From positions 496,001 through 560,000 of the forward strand of contig NC_016023.1 in assembly GCF_000169195.2 (NCBI RefSeq): a stretch of DNA of 64,000 nucleotides, in the 5' to 3' direction. The notes below the pieces were generated by a model, which worked only from the letters and a program-made list of their open reading frames with translations, was not told the DNA's origin and ran no database searches. The translations under genes and the position numbers were made by a program. Positions within the stretch are counted from its first letter, which is position 1. Every line of letters begins with the position of its first letter. The DNA is from Heyndrickxia coagulans 36D1. GTDB taxonomy: Bacteria; Bacillota; Bacilli; Bacillales; Bacillaceae_C. Of the stretch, positions 26,197 to 34,932 are shown in pieces.

Positions 26197-26436
26197 ACTC
26201 AAATCCTTTCTACACGACGATGCAGATGCCGGGCTGCACGCTCTGTATCTTTTTTTGCATTGCCACATCAGCGCCCCCTTCCCCCTTTATGCAATACGGA
26301 TTTGAAACGATGAAAAACGGGATGATGAAAATTTTTCACATTTGCCTGTTTTATTATTATAACCGCAAAAGAAGGAACCATTATAGAGCGTAAAACGGAA
26401 ATGATCCTTTCAGACTAGTTCTTGCCAAAAAATTAT
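26197..26436. other. Intergenic stretch upstream of the hypothetical gene
   Basis: No gene seen. AT-rich; presumably holds the promoter of the hypothetical gene at 25867-26196. Confidence 0.4.
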
Positions 26437-26464
26437 AATAAAGGCGGGCTCTCTTTGCCCGCCA
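26437..26464 (-). terminator. Terminator of the Lon-type protease gene
   Basis: Arms GGCGGGC/GCCCGCC with a short loop, then TTTATTATAATTTTTT on the minus strand, just after the stop codon. Confidence 0.8.
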
Positions 26465-26471
26465 GATTACA

Positions 26472-28892
26472 TTATTGTTTCGTTTCTTTTACAGATTCAT
26501 ACATTTTTTGAAAACGGGCTTCCACTTTTGCAAAAATGGTGCCGTCCGGGAAGCGGCCGCCGGAAGTGCGTTCTGCTCCCGCGCTTTCGCCGGTTAAAAT
26601 TTCAATCCCTTCCGAAATATGGCGAACGGCCCATATGTGGAATTGGCCGGCTTTCACGGCATCCACGACTTCATCATGCAGCATCAAATTGCAAACATTT
26701 TGCTGCGGAATAATGACGCCCTGGCGCCCTGTCAGCCCGCGATCTTTGCAAATGGCGAAAAAGCCTTCTATTTTTTCATTTACACCGCCGATCGGCTGAA
26801 TCTCGCCCCACTGGTTCACTGAACCGGTAACGGCAATGCCCTGTTTGATCGGCACGCCGGCAAGCGATGAAAGAAGCACATACAATTCGGTACTGGAGGC
26901 GCTGTCCCCGTCAATAAGCGAATAGGTCTGTTCAAATGTGATGCTCGCCGAAAGCGGGATCGGCTTGTTTTTGGCAAACATGCCGGATAAAAACCCGGTT
27001 AAAATGAGCAGCCCTTTGTTATGAATCTGTCCGCTTAAAGAGGTTTCCCGCTCAATGTTCATAATGCCGCTTTTCCCGACAAACGTTTGCGCCGTAATTT
27101 TTGTCGGAATGCCGAATGTTGCATCCCTTGTCCCCATCACAGCCAGGCCGTTAATTTGGCCTACCCGTTCGCCGTCCGTATCCACCATAATCGTCCCGTT
27201 ATGGATCATTTCGCGGTATTGTTCGGAAATATGGTTCGTCCGGTTTGCCTGCTCTTCCAGCGCTTTGCGGATATGATGGCTGTCTACGCAGGCGCTTCCT
27301 TCTTTTTTCGCCCAGTAACCTGATTCGACGAGAATTTTTGTCAGGTCCTGGAAGCGCGCTGTCAGTTTCTCCTGTTCTCCGGCAAGGCGCGCACTGTGGT
27401 CAATGACTTTCGCAACGGCGCGCCGGTGGAACGGGAGAAGGTTTTTCCGATCTGCATAATTTTTGATAAAATAAGCCATTTTCCTGCGGTTTTCCGCATC
27501 CCGCTTCATCACCGTGTCAAACTCGACTTTCACTTTAAACAGCTTATGGAAATCTTCATCCACGCTTGATAACAAATCGTATAAATAGTAAGACCCGATA
27601 ATGATCACTTTGATATTGAGCGGGACAGGCTCAGGCTTAAGGCCGCTCGTCGGGAAAGCGCCTCTTTCAGCAAACGGGTCTTCAATCTGGATTTTCCCCG
27701 TTTGCAACGCGCGTTTTAAAAGGGTCCATGCATACGGCTGCGACAGCAGTTCGGCAGCCTGCAAAATTAAATAGCCCCCGTTCGCCATATGGATTGCGCC
27801 CGGTTTAACGAGCGTGAAATTGGTCGTCCAGCTGCCGAACGCGCCGCGGTACTCGATTTTCCCGAATAAGTTTTGGTATGTCGGGTTCGTTTCATAGATG
27901 ACAGGCGCGCCCTGGCCGTTTTTATGGCTGACAAGGAGATTGACGGCATAGCGCTGGAGCTGCTGCTCTTTGCTGCCGGTCAGCGCCTGGACGACGGCGT
28001 TTCCTTCTTCCTGGTCGGTTAAAAACAGCGAAAAATGCTCGACAACATCATGGTTGTATTCTTCGAGATAGCGGAGGACTTTTGGAAAATCGCGGTAAGC
28101 TTCTTTGAGCGGCTGGAACAGGCCTTCAATGGTAAAAGCAGCTGTCTCTTTATGAAAACGGTCGAGATTTTTCCGGAGCTGTTCTTCAATTTTCCGGATC
28201 TGGTACACCGTTTCATTGATTTTTTCCTCAAGCTGTTTTTCCCGTTCTTTCAATTTTTCTTTGTTGGCATCGGAAAGCCGCTCGTATTCTTCTTTTTCCA
28301 TCGGCCGGCCGAAAAAAAGCGGAATGGTTTGAATGCCGGCCGGGGTCCGCTCCAATTTAAAATTCAGCCCGGACGCGAACATTTCCGTTTCTCTCCAAAG
28401 TGCCTCGACCTGGTTTTGCGACGCGTCAATGATATTCCGCTTCTTCTTTTCCGTTTCTTCATTTGAAAAAGTGGCGCGGAGTTCCCGTTCAATATCAATC
28501 AAAAGGGTCTCCATCTTGCGCTGAAAACGGAGGCCGCTTCCAGCCGGCAAATTGATGACAAGCGGCCGGTCCGGATTTTCAAAATTGTTGACATAACACC
28601 AGTCATCCGGCACCGGCCGTTCGGATGCAAGCTTTTCGACACTGTGTTGCGTATACGTCATTCTGCCCGTCCCGGACGGCCCGACGACGAATAAATTGTA
28701 ACCGGACTGCTCGACAGACAAACCGAAATCCATCGCCTGTTCCGCCCGCTGTTGTCCGATCATTTCATTCGGCAGCGTTTCCAACTCATCTGTCGTTTCA
28801 AACGGAAACTCGTCCGGGTTGCATTCCGAACGTAAGGATGAGACAGGCACACGGTGTACGGATAAAACTGTTTCATATTCTTCCTGATTCAT
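26472..28892 (-). CDS. Lon-family ATP-dependent protease (AAA_32/YcbZ-like)
   Basis: An 806-residue protein that does not have the LonA N-domain. It combines an N-terminal P-loop region with a long coiled-coil insertion (about 165-260) and a C-terminal Lon proteolytic domain. The Ser-Lys dyad is Ser664 (DGDSASS) and Lys707 (GGVNEKIEGF). The 43-residue spacing equals that of E. coli Lon (679/722). The P-loop reads GPSGTGRMT (71-79), with Arg where the Walker A Lys is expected. That may be typical of this subfamily or may reduce ATP use. The ATG of MNQEEYETVL has GGGAGGG upstream. The role is presumably protein quality control; substrates are unknown. It lies between hag and flaG-fliD, which are usually neighbours. 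Confidence 0.88.
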   Translation of the reverse strand: MNQEEYETVLSVHRVPVSSLRSECNPDEFPFETTDELETLPNEMIGQQRAEQAMDFGLSVEQSGYNLFVVGPSGTGRMTYTQHSVEKLASERPVPDDWCYVNNFENPDRPLVINLPAGSGLRFQRKMETLLIDIERELRATFSNEETEKKKRNIIDASQNQVEALWRETEMFASGLNFKLERTPAGIQTIPLFFGRPMEKEEYERLSDANKEKLKEREKQLEEKINETVYQIRKIEEQLRKNLDRFHKETAAFTIEGLFQPLKEAYRDFPKVLRYLEEYNHDVVEHFSLFLTDQEEGNAVVQALTGSKEQQLQRYAVNLLVSHKNGQGAPVIYETNPTYQNLFGKIEYRGAFGSWTTNFTLVKPGAIHMANGGYLILQAAELLSQPYAWTLLKRALQTGKIQIEDPFAERGAFPTSGLKPEPVPLNIKVIIIGSYYLYDLLSSVDEDFHKLFKVKVEFDTVMKRDAENRRKMAYFIKNYADRKNLLPFHRRAVAKVIDHSARLAGEQEKLTARFQDLTKILVESGYWAKKEGSACVDSHHIRKALEEQANRTNHISEQYREMIHNGTIMVDTDGERVGQINGLAVMGTRDATFGIPTKITAQTFVGKSGIMNIERETSLSGQIHNKGLLILTGFLSGMFAKNKPIPLSASITFEQTYSLIDGDSASSTELYVLLSSLAGVPIKQGIAVTGSVNQWGEIQPIGGVNEKIEGFFAICKDRGLTGRQGVIIPQQNVCNLMLHDEVVDAVKAGQFHIWAVRHISEGIEILTGESAGAERTSGGRFPDGTIFAKVEARFQKMYESVKETKQ

Positions 28893-29108
28893 TGCAATCC
28901 CTCCCAATATAGGCAATGCTCTCCCTGTAGCATTTCGACATTTTTTTCGGAATTCCTGCAAAATGGCGGCATGTCAAAAAGTGAACATTTTTAAAACGGA
29001 TCGAAATAGGAACACGCAGGAACGAGATCCGGGCAGGTTTTCCGATTGCCGCCATGGTTTCGGATGGCGGATCCAAGGGTATACTACAGAAAAAAGGAAG
29101 TGTGAAAC

Positions 29109-29225
29109 ATGTCCGATAAACAGTTGAAAAATGAAGAAGAAAATGAAAAGAAGAAAACGAAGAAGCTGGCTGACAAAACACTGACAGACGGGACAATGGA
29201 CAGGAAGGAAGAGAAAGAGGAGTAA
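29109..29225 (+). CDS. Tiny highly charged protein
   Basis: A 38-residue frame starting ATG at 29109 with AAGGAAG 8 bases upstream: MSDKQLKNEEENEKKKTKK..., almost entirely Lys/Glu/Asp/Thr and surely unstructured. It is followed 80 bases later by a good plus-strand terminator and preceded by a TATACT box at 29080, which together support a real transcript. Family and role unknown; small Bacillus spore or stress proteins can look like this. Confidence 0.5.
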   Translation: MSDKQLKNEEENEKKKTKKLADKTLTDGTMDRKEEKEE

Positions 29226-29303
29226 AGAATATTGCAAGCAACGGAAACGGCTTGATCGGGATCCGGTTAAGTGGCAGCGTAACCATCGATAGATATAGCA
29301 GCT

Positions 29304-29349
29304 AAAAAGAGGAAGCATTGGGGTAAACATGCTTGCTTCCTCTTTTTTC
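29304..29349 (+). terminator. Terminator after the tiny charged ORF
   Basis: Arms AAGAGGAAGC and GCTTCCTCTT (29307-29344) followed by TTTTTCTT on the plus strand. Confidence 0.75.
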
Positions 29350-29404
29350 TTCCGACCTTTGTCATAGGTGATCACCATTTCGGATTTCTTTTTTCTTCTA
29401 TTCT

Positions 29405-29640
29405 TTAAGCCTCTCCCTCTTTCCCACTCTTTGATTTCGTGAATACTTCCTGCTCATTCATCGCCCATTTCTCCAGTTCCTGCAAAATGTCCGTGCCAAT
29501 CGTCTTTTTCCGGTAATCCGCAGCAGAAAGCATCATCAGCCACGGATAGGCTGATAGGTTGCCGGCGGTATCGCTTTTATCCTTCGTCTATATTGTTCCC
29601 ACGTTGACCTGAACTTTGTCCAAATCAAATGTATGGAATT
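29405..29640 (-). pseudogene. Interrupted reading frame, possible gene remnant
   Basis: On the minus strand a protein-like frame (WSPHLEFHTFDLDKVQVNVGTI, stop, TKDKSDTAGNLSAYPWL...) continues through an in-frame TAG to a stop at 29405. The downstream part LSAADYRKKTIGTDILQELEKWA faintly resembles the acetyl-CoA binding segment of GNAT acetyltransferases. No start or ribosome site is seen. A decayed gene is plausible but weakly supported. Confidence 0.25.
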
Positions 29641-29736
29641 CCAAATGCGGGCTCCAAGTGAATGTCCAGTTTCTTCATTCTAACATCGGAATCTGCTCCG
29701 CCGGTCAAAAGTGCCGGAAATGGAATATCAAATATA

Positions 29737-29765
29737 AAAAGGAGGCCCTGGAAAAGGCCTCCTTG
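29737..29765 (-). terminator. Terminator of hag
   Basis: Arms AAGGAGGCC/GGCCTCCTT with an 8-base loop and TTTTTAT on the minus strand, 14 bases after the hag stop. Confidence 0.9.
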
Positions 29766-29778
29766 GCTAAACCTAAAA

Positions 29779-31050
29779 TTAACGCAACAATTGCAATACT
29801 TGCTGTGGCTGCTGGTTGGCTTGAGCCAGCATCGCTTGTGCTGCTTGGGCAAGGATCGATTGCTTCGTTTGTTCAGACATTTCTTTCGCCATGTCAACGT
29901 CACGAATACGTGATTCAGCAGAAGTTAAGTTTTCTGATGAAGTGCTCAAGTTGTTGACGGTGTGGTCTAAACGATTTTCAAAAGCACCAAGTTTGCCTCT
30001 TTCAGCCGATACTTTTTGAATGGCATTGTCAATGACTTTAATCGCTGCATTTGCCTGTGTCTGCGTCGACACTTGCAACCCGCTGACACCTAAGGCTTGT
30101 GCGCGCATATCATTGATATCTACCTGTAAATTTTGTCCTCCGTTTGCCCCAATTAAGAAAGTTGCGGAACCATCGGAACGGACATCTGCTGCAGCTTTCG
30201 TTTCTTTAAAAGAAGAAAGGGCGTTGGTTGCAGCTGTTCTGACATTCCCATTTTTGTCTTGGACGGTAATCGTGATGCCTTCAATCGCATTAGCCGTTCC
30301 TGCTTCATCAGCTGCTAATATCAGAGCGCCGTCTTTAGCAGTAAGTGTTCCATCTAATTTCTTTCCACTTCCATCAGTATCAGATCCATCAATATTTGAT
30401 AATTTTGTACCATCTTCCACATCTACAGTATATGTTGTTGTCGTTCCATTTTTGACATAAGTGACAGTGATTTTGTCCCCAGCCGTAATGCCTAGTGAAT
30501 TGCCGTCCTTATCTGTAAGGTTAGTAAGTAAAGCATTAGTGTCAGAAAGTAAAGAGGTATCTGTTTCTCCTTTAACCTTAAAAATGCCGCTTGTATTTTC
30601 ATTTGCCACAGCTTCCGTAACTGCTTTTCCCATTGAACCGTCTAACAGATTTTTTGTGTTGAACTGGGTTGTATTGCCGATCCGGTCAATTTCGCTTTCC
30701 AACTGTGACATTTCACTTTGAATGTTTTGTCGGTCATCATCCGTATTTGTGTCGTTAGATGATTGTACCGCTAATTCCCGCATACGTTGTAAAATATCAT
30801 GCGTTTCATTCAGTGCGCCCTCAGCAGTTTGGAGCAAGGAAGTTGCATCCTGGGCATTTTTTGTCGCCTGGTCGAGGCCACGGATTTGTGAACGCATTTT
30901 TTCGGAAATGGCAAGGCCTGCTGCATCATCAGCAGCACCGTTGATACGAAGCCCTGAAGACAGTTTTTGCATGGCTTTTGATTGCGCGTTGGTTGCAGCA
31001 TTTAAGTGGTTCAACGTGTTCAACGCTGCAATGTTGTGATTGATAATCAT
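29779..31050 (-). CDS. hag: Flagellin
   Basis: Major filament protein of 423 residues. The conserved ends are present: MIINHNIAALNTLNHLNAAT... with SSGLRINGAADDAAGLAISEKMRSQI-type N-terminus, and the C-terminus SRIRDVDMAKEM...QAMLAQANQQPQQVLQLL. The middle (about 150-300) is a variable surface domain, making it longer than the 304-residue B. subtilis Hag. GGAGGAAACATAG precedes the ATG. A sigma-D-like promoter and CsrA sites lie in the leader. FliS, FliW and CsrA genes are all nearby. Confidence 0.97.
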   Translation of the reverse strand: MIINHNIAALNTLNHLNAATNAQSKAMQKLSSGLRINGAADDAAGLAISEKMRSQIRGLDQATKNAQDATSLLQTAEGALNETHDILQRMRELAVQSSNDTNTDDDRQNIQSEMSQLESEIDRIGNTTQFNTKNLLDGSMGKAVTEAVANENTSGIFKVKGETDTSLLSDTNALLTNLTDKDGNSLGITAGDKITVTYVKNGTTTTYTVDVEDGTKLSNIDGSDTDGSGKKLDGTLTAKDGALILAADEAGTANAIEGITITVQDKNGNVRTAATNALSSFKETKAAADVRSDGSATFLIGANGGQNLQVDINDMRAQALGVSGLQVSTQTQANAAIKVIDNAIQKVSAERGKLGAFENRLDHTVNNLSTSSENLTSAESRIRDVDMAKEMSEQTKQSILAQAAQAMLAQANQQPQQVLQLLR

Positions 31051-31057
31051 CTATGTT

Positions 31058-31093
31058 TCCTCCTTGAATGTTGTGCACCCACATCCTTGTGGG
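31058..31093 (-). promoter_or_regulatory. CsrA-binding sites in the hag leader
   Basis: A hairpin with stem CCCACA/TGTGGG and loop AGGA (31078-31093) presents ACAAGGATGT, an excellent match to the CsrA consensus RUACARGGAUGU. A second GGA lies in the ribosome site AAGGAGGA (31058-31065). In B. subtilis CsrA binds two such sites to block hag translation until FliW sequesters it. Confidence 0.75.
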
Positions 31094-31148
31094 CGGAATT
31101 TTTTAACGGGGTTCGAGGTCGGCCGCCCTGTTCCCCCGCTCACTCTTT

Positions 31149-31175
31149 ATATCGGATGGGGAAACATTTGATTTA
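31149..31175 (-). promoter_or_regulatory. Sigma-D-like promoter of hag
   Basis: TAAA (31175-31172), 16-base spacer, CCGATAT (31155-31149) on the minus strand, a full match in the -10. It gives a leader of about 90 bases that includes the CsrA sites. Confidence 0.85.
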
Positions 31176-31434
31176 ATAGTTTTAAAGAAATTTTTTCGTG
31201 CGGATTGGTTTTTGAGGGACTGGGAAGTGCGGATACTGTTGTCTTGGGGAGGATTTCCCGTTGTGTGCAGTAACAGGTTCAAAAATATACTGGGGCCTGT
31301 TGCTGCCTGCCCTGCCGCCCGCAGCATTTCTTATATTTTTCCCCGCTTCCGCACGAGCATGCCTGCACTAAAATTTGCCCACCCGTTTTTCAAGCCCGAT
31401 TCCCTCCAAAAAAGCCCGGCACCGTATTGAAAAT
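31176..31434. other. Intergenic stretch between csrA and the hag promoter
   Basis: No gene seen; frames on either strand lack ribosome sites. Confidence 0.4.
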
Positions 31435-31474
31435 CAAAAAAGTACCGCTAACCAATGTGTCCCCGGACTTTTTT
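31435..31474 (-). terminator. Possible terminator of csrA
   Basis: Imperfect arms AGTCCG and CGGTACT with a long loop, flanked by a run of Ts on the minus strand, shortly after the csrA stop. Confidence 0.4.
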
Positions 31475-31486
31475 TAACTGCCCATA

Positions 31487-31726
31487 TCACGCGCCCCCGC
31501 TGCCTTTCTTGGATTGGGCAAGCAGGTGGAGCAGGCCTTCGATATTTTTTGCGGCGTTCGCGTTTTCTTCCTGTATGTCCAAGTACACTTCTTTCCGGTG
31601 AATTTCAACATGTTTTGGGGCGTTGATGCCGATTTTGACCTGGTCGCCATGGATCGCGGCGATAGTGATTTCAATGTCATCGCCGATTTGGATCGACTCG
31701 CCTTTTTTCCGCGATAAAATCAGCAT
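31487..31726 (-). CDS. csrA: Carbon storage regulator CsrA
   Basis: RNA-binding dimer of 79 residues opening with [20 protein letters not shown] and followed by [16 protein letters not shown], all typical. In Bacillus it represses hag translation and is antagonised by FliW. The ATG (GGGGTGAG upstream) lies 4 bases after the fliW stop, so the pair is co-translated. The C-terminal tail (about 57-79) is longer than in E. coli CsrA (61 residues), as in other Bacillus. Confidence 0.97.
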   Translation of the reverse strand: MLILSRKKGESIQIGDDIEITIAAIHGDQVKIGINAPKHVEIHRKEVYLDIQEENANAAKNIEGLLHLLAQSKKGSGGA

Positions 31727-31730
31727 CTTC

Positions 31731-32180
31731 TCACCCCTTTTCCTTGTCCGGCCCGTCCGCAAAGAGCGGGTGCCTTGTGTGGTAATGCCGGTCGTTTAAA
31801 ATCAGTTGTTTCGCCTTATGATTCTTTTCGTTCATAATGAGCGGGGCCTGCAAATTGGCTGTTGTTTCCGAAAACGGATCACGGACCGTCAAAATGGCAT
31901 AAACCCGCACATCTTCCTCTTTTTCAATCGACAGCTGTTCAAGCGTGGCATCATCAATGTTAAATTCATAATCTCGGAAAAACAAAAACGGGCTTGTGAC
32001 GACAAAAGCGACATAGGGTGACGCCGTTGACTGGAGGACCATGTAAATGCCGTCGTCCAAAAGCGGCAGCAAAACAAAGGATTTCTCATCCGGAAATCCC
32101 GGAATCCCGCCTTCAAAATGCCATATAGCTGCATCCTCTATTTCCACTTCACCGTGGTATTTTGTTTGAAGCTTCATCAT
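31731..32180 (-). CDS. fliW: Flagellar assembly factor FliW
   Basis: A 149-residue beta-rich protein ([29 protein letters not shown]... family opening, [22 protein letters not shown]) that binds free flagellin, or, when flagellin is scarce, CsrA. It therefore couples flagellin export to hag translation. ATG codons at 32180 and 32177 are possible starts, but neither has a good ribosome site (the leader reads CCCCTCACTAAAC), in contrast to most genes here. yviE, found between flgL and fliW in B. subtilis, is absent. Confidence 0.93.
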   Translation of the reverse strand: MMKLQTKYHGEVEIEDAAIWHFEGGIPGFPDEKSFVLLPLLDDGIYMVLQSTASPYVAFVVTSPFLFFRDYEFNIDDATLEQLSIEKEEDVRVYAILTVRDPFSETTANLQAPLIMNEKNHKAKQLILNDRHYHTRHPLFADGPDKEKG

Positions 32181-32342
32181 GTTTAGTGAGGGGTCCCCGA
32201 CTTTTGCTGCCGGGGAAAACCGCCTTCTCTCCTTTCGATGGGCATATTCTTTTGCGTTTTCTAAACCTTTGGGGGGGCATGCATGTTTCTGCTGCTAACC
32301 GGCGTTCCGCTCCTGCCCCGCCCGGTTCAAAAACATTCAGAT

Positions 32343-32382
32343 AAAAAAACGGCACCACCTGGCAAAGCAGGGTGGTGTCCCC
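32343..32382 (-). terminator. Terminator of the flgM-flgL unit
   Basis: Arms GACACCACC/GGTGGTGCC and TTTTTTT on the minus strand, directly after flgL. It implies that fliW-csrA need read-through or their own promoter. Confidence 0.8.
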
Positions 32383-32385
32383 GTA

Positions 32386-33279
32386 TTATTTCAAAAAGTC
32401 GAGCAATGTCGGCTGGATCACTTGTGCGCCGACTTTTAACGCAGCAATATAGGCGCCGGATGCAACGGAAAAGTCCGTGTACGCCTTATCGATATCCACA
32501 TCTTCGTTTCCGGCCATGATCTTCGTTGCCGTTGTTTCCTGCTGGGTGACGCGGTCTTTCATCAAATCAAGGCGGTTGCTCCGCGCCCCGGCCTGCGACA
32601 GTTCGCTCAGCACATTGTCAATATGGCCGTCAATTTTGCCCAAATAGCTGTCAAAGCCGCTTGCCGATGTGCCGGATTTTAAATCGCTGATTAAATGGTT
32701 CAGGTCTTTAAACAGATCATCAGAAAAAGCATTTGCTCCGTTCGCATTGACTTGCAGATAAATGCCATTTGACAGTTCGATTTTTACCGGATTGGTGTTC
32801 ATGCCGAGGCTGGTTGAGCCGTCAAACGTGCTGATATCGCCACTGATCGGCTTCTCCGTCGTCCGGGTGCCGTTAAAAATATATTTGTCATTGACTTTCG
32901 TATTGGCAATATTGACAAGCTGATCGCGAAGTTGTTCCACTTCATCGGCGATCGACTGCCTGTCAGTCGGAGTCTTCGTGTCCGTTGCCCCTTCCACTGT
33001 CAGTTCCCGGATCCGCTGCAACACCTGATTGGCTTCATCAAGAGCGTCATTTGTCGATTCAATCCAAGTGCTGGCTTCCGCGAAGTTGTCTTCGTATTGC
33101 TTCACCTGGGCGACGGTTCTCCGGTAGGAAATGCCTTTCATCGCGGACAGCGGGTCATCCGAAAGTTTGTTGATCTTTTTGCCGGAAGACAGCTGTTCCT
33201 GGTATTTCGCGAGTTTACTATAGCTTGTGTTTAAATTGTTTAAGAAATTATTGGCGAGCATCGATTGGGTTACACGCAT
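32386..33279 (-). CDS. flgL: Flagellar hook-filament junction protein FlgL (HAP3)
   Basis: Second hook-filament adaptor, 297 residues. Flagellin-like N-terminus (MRVTQSMLANNFLNNLN, YQEQLSSGKKINKLSDDPLSAMK) and C-terminal helix for D0/D1 packing. It follows flgK by 14 bases with a GGTGAAAAACG ribosome region. Last gene before a strong terminator. Confidence 0.95.
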   Translation of the reverse strand: MRVTQSMLANNFLNNLNTSYSKLAKYQEQLSSGKKINKLSDDPLSAMKGISYRRTVAQVKQYEDNFAEASTWIESTNDALDEANQVLQRIRELTVEGATDTKTPTDRQSIADEVEQLRDQLVNIANTKVNDKYIFNGTRTTEKPISGDISTFDGSTSLGMNTNPVKIELSNGIYLQVNANGANAFSDDLFKDLNHLISDLKSGTSASGFDSYLGKIDGHIDNVLSELSQAGARSNRLDLMKDRVTQQETTATKIMAGNEDVDIDKAYTDFSVASGAYIAALKVGAQVIQPTLLDFLK

Positions 33280-33293
33280 CGTTTTTCACCTGC

Positions 33294-34910
33294 CTATCTG
33301 CCTACAACACCCATGCCGTTGATGATTTTATCGAGCATTTCGTCTGTCATAGTAATCATCCTTGCTGCAGCATTATAGGCTTGTTGGTATTTGATCATAT
33401 TGGTTAATTCCTCATCAACCGATACCGAGCTGACGGACTTCCGGTTCATATCCACCGAATCCAAAAGGGAAGCGGTATTTGTCTGCATATTGCCTGCCTG
33501 TTCGGCATCAACCCCGAGCTTTCCAATGAGGCCTTCGTAATTGCTGGTGATGGTGCCGGATGCAAGCGGCAGACCGAGTGCCGCAATGTTAAGCCTGCCA
33601 CTGATCCCTTCAAGCTGCACGGATTGGCTGCTTAAATCAAAGGTAACCACATTTGCAAGATTAATGGCATTCAGCCCGTCGCCGGAATCGCCATTTGAAG
33701 AGGCGGCGATTTTGTCGTATGTAAGGCTGCTGTTGACGGCAATTTGACCCGCGGCCCCTTTGTAGTCCGTTAAGGTACCGAACGTAAAAAAGGCAGTCCC
33801 GGCATTCCCTTTAAGGTCTGTCCCTTTTTCGTGGACAGCATTTAATACGTTTCCGAATGTGTAGGCGAGTTTGTCCAGGCTGTCGAGCAAACTCGGATAA
33901 GCCCCTGCTTCCACTGTGCCGTTTGCGCCGGCATACTGATAACCGTAGCTGTCAATCAGTCCCAACAGTTTGCCTTGCGGGAACGTGACCTTGCCGGTTG
34001 TATCCGCGACAGCAAAATTTTTCCCGCCGATTGTGATGCCGGTCATTTCCCCGTTTGCCGGCGGCCCGTCGAGGATGCCGTCGCTGTTGCTGTCGGTGCC
34101 CCCTTGCACTTCGACTGCATTGTAATTTGAACCTTGGACAAGGTATACGCTTGTGCCGTCCGCAGCAGCCATTTTAATGTTGTAAATGCCGTCCGCATTT
34201 GCTTTTGCATTTCCACCGCTTTTTTGGACTTCGACGGTTACGTTCAAATAATTGGACAACTTATCAACAAGGCTGTCCCGCTTGTCATACAAGTCGTTTG
34301 GCAAATAACCGTTCGGCTCCAGGACAGCGATCTGTTGGTTTAAGTCGCTGATCTGTTTTAAAGTGGAATTGATATCGTTGACCGATACGCTGATTTCGCT
34401 GCCAACATCCGTTTTGTACTGGGAAAGCGTGCTGTTTAAATAGTGGAACGTATCCGTCAGCGTCTGCCCGCGTTCCAAAACAACCGATCGGGCAGATACG
34501 TCTTCCGGGTTCGTGCTTAAGTCCTGCAGGGATTCCCAAAATGCTTCCATTGTGTTGGCCAAACTGCTGTCCGTACTGGTTTCGTCCATGACGGCTTCCA
34601 TTTTGCTTAATGCATCTGATTTGGCGGACCAGTAACCGGCTGCACTGTTGTTTTCCCGGTATTGGACATCGAGATACTTGTCGCGGATCCGCTGCACTTC
34701 GCCCGCTTCCACCCCTGTCCCGAGCTGTCCGGCGATGGCCGGGCGGTTCATCGAAGCAGCGGGGTACGGGTCTGTTGCCTGCAAGTTTACCCGCTGCCTT
34801 GTGTAGCCGTCGGTATTAGCATTGGCCACGTTCTGCCCGACGGTGTACAGGGCATTCTGTTGGGCCGTCAAAGCCCGTTTTGCTGTTTCTAATCCAAAGA
34901 AAGTGGACAC
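33294..34910 (-). CDS. flgK: Flagellar hook-associated protein FlgK (HAP1)
   Basis: First hook-filament adaptor, 538 residues. The start is GTG (STFFGLETAKRALTAQQ) with GGAGGAG upstream; the longer frame to 35009 overlaps flgN and is Arg-rich. Conserved N-terminal GQNVANANTDGYTRQRV and C-terminal NLIKYQQAYNAAARMITMTDEML-type end (here NMIKYQQAYNAAARMI) are visible. Member of flgM-flgN-flgK-flgL. Confidence 0.95.
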   Translation of the reverse strand: MSTFFGLETAKRALTAQQNALYTVGQNVANANTDGYTRQRVNLQATDPYPAASMNRPAIAGQLGTGVEAGEVQRIRDKYLDVQYRENNSAAGYWSAKSDALSKMEAVMDETSTDSSLANTMEAFWESLQDLSTNPEDVSARSVVLERGQTLTDTFHYLNSTLSQYKTDVGSEISVSVNDINSTLKQISDLNQQIAVLEPNGYLPNDLYDKRDSLVDKLSNYLNVTVEVQKSGGNAKANADGIYNIKMAAADGTSVYLVQGSNYNAVEVQGGTDSNSDGILDGPPANGEMTGITIGGKNFAVADTTGKVTFPQGKLLGLIDSYGYQYAGANGTVEAGAYPSLLDSLDKLAYTFGNVLNAVHEKGTDLKGNAGTAFFTFGTLTDYKGAAGQIAVNSSLTYDKIAASSNGDSGDGLNAINLANVVTFDLSSQSVQLEGISGRLNIAALGLPLASGTITSNYEGLIGKLGVDAEQAGNMQTNTASLLDSVDMNRKSVSSVSVDEELTNMIKYQQAYNAAARMITMTDEMLDKIINGMGVVGR

Positions 34911-34932
34911 CTTGCTTCTCCTCCGTATTCTT

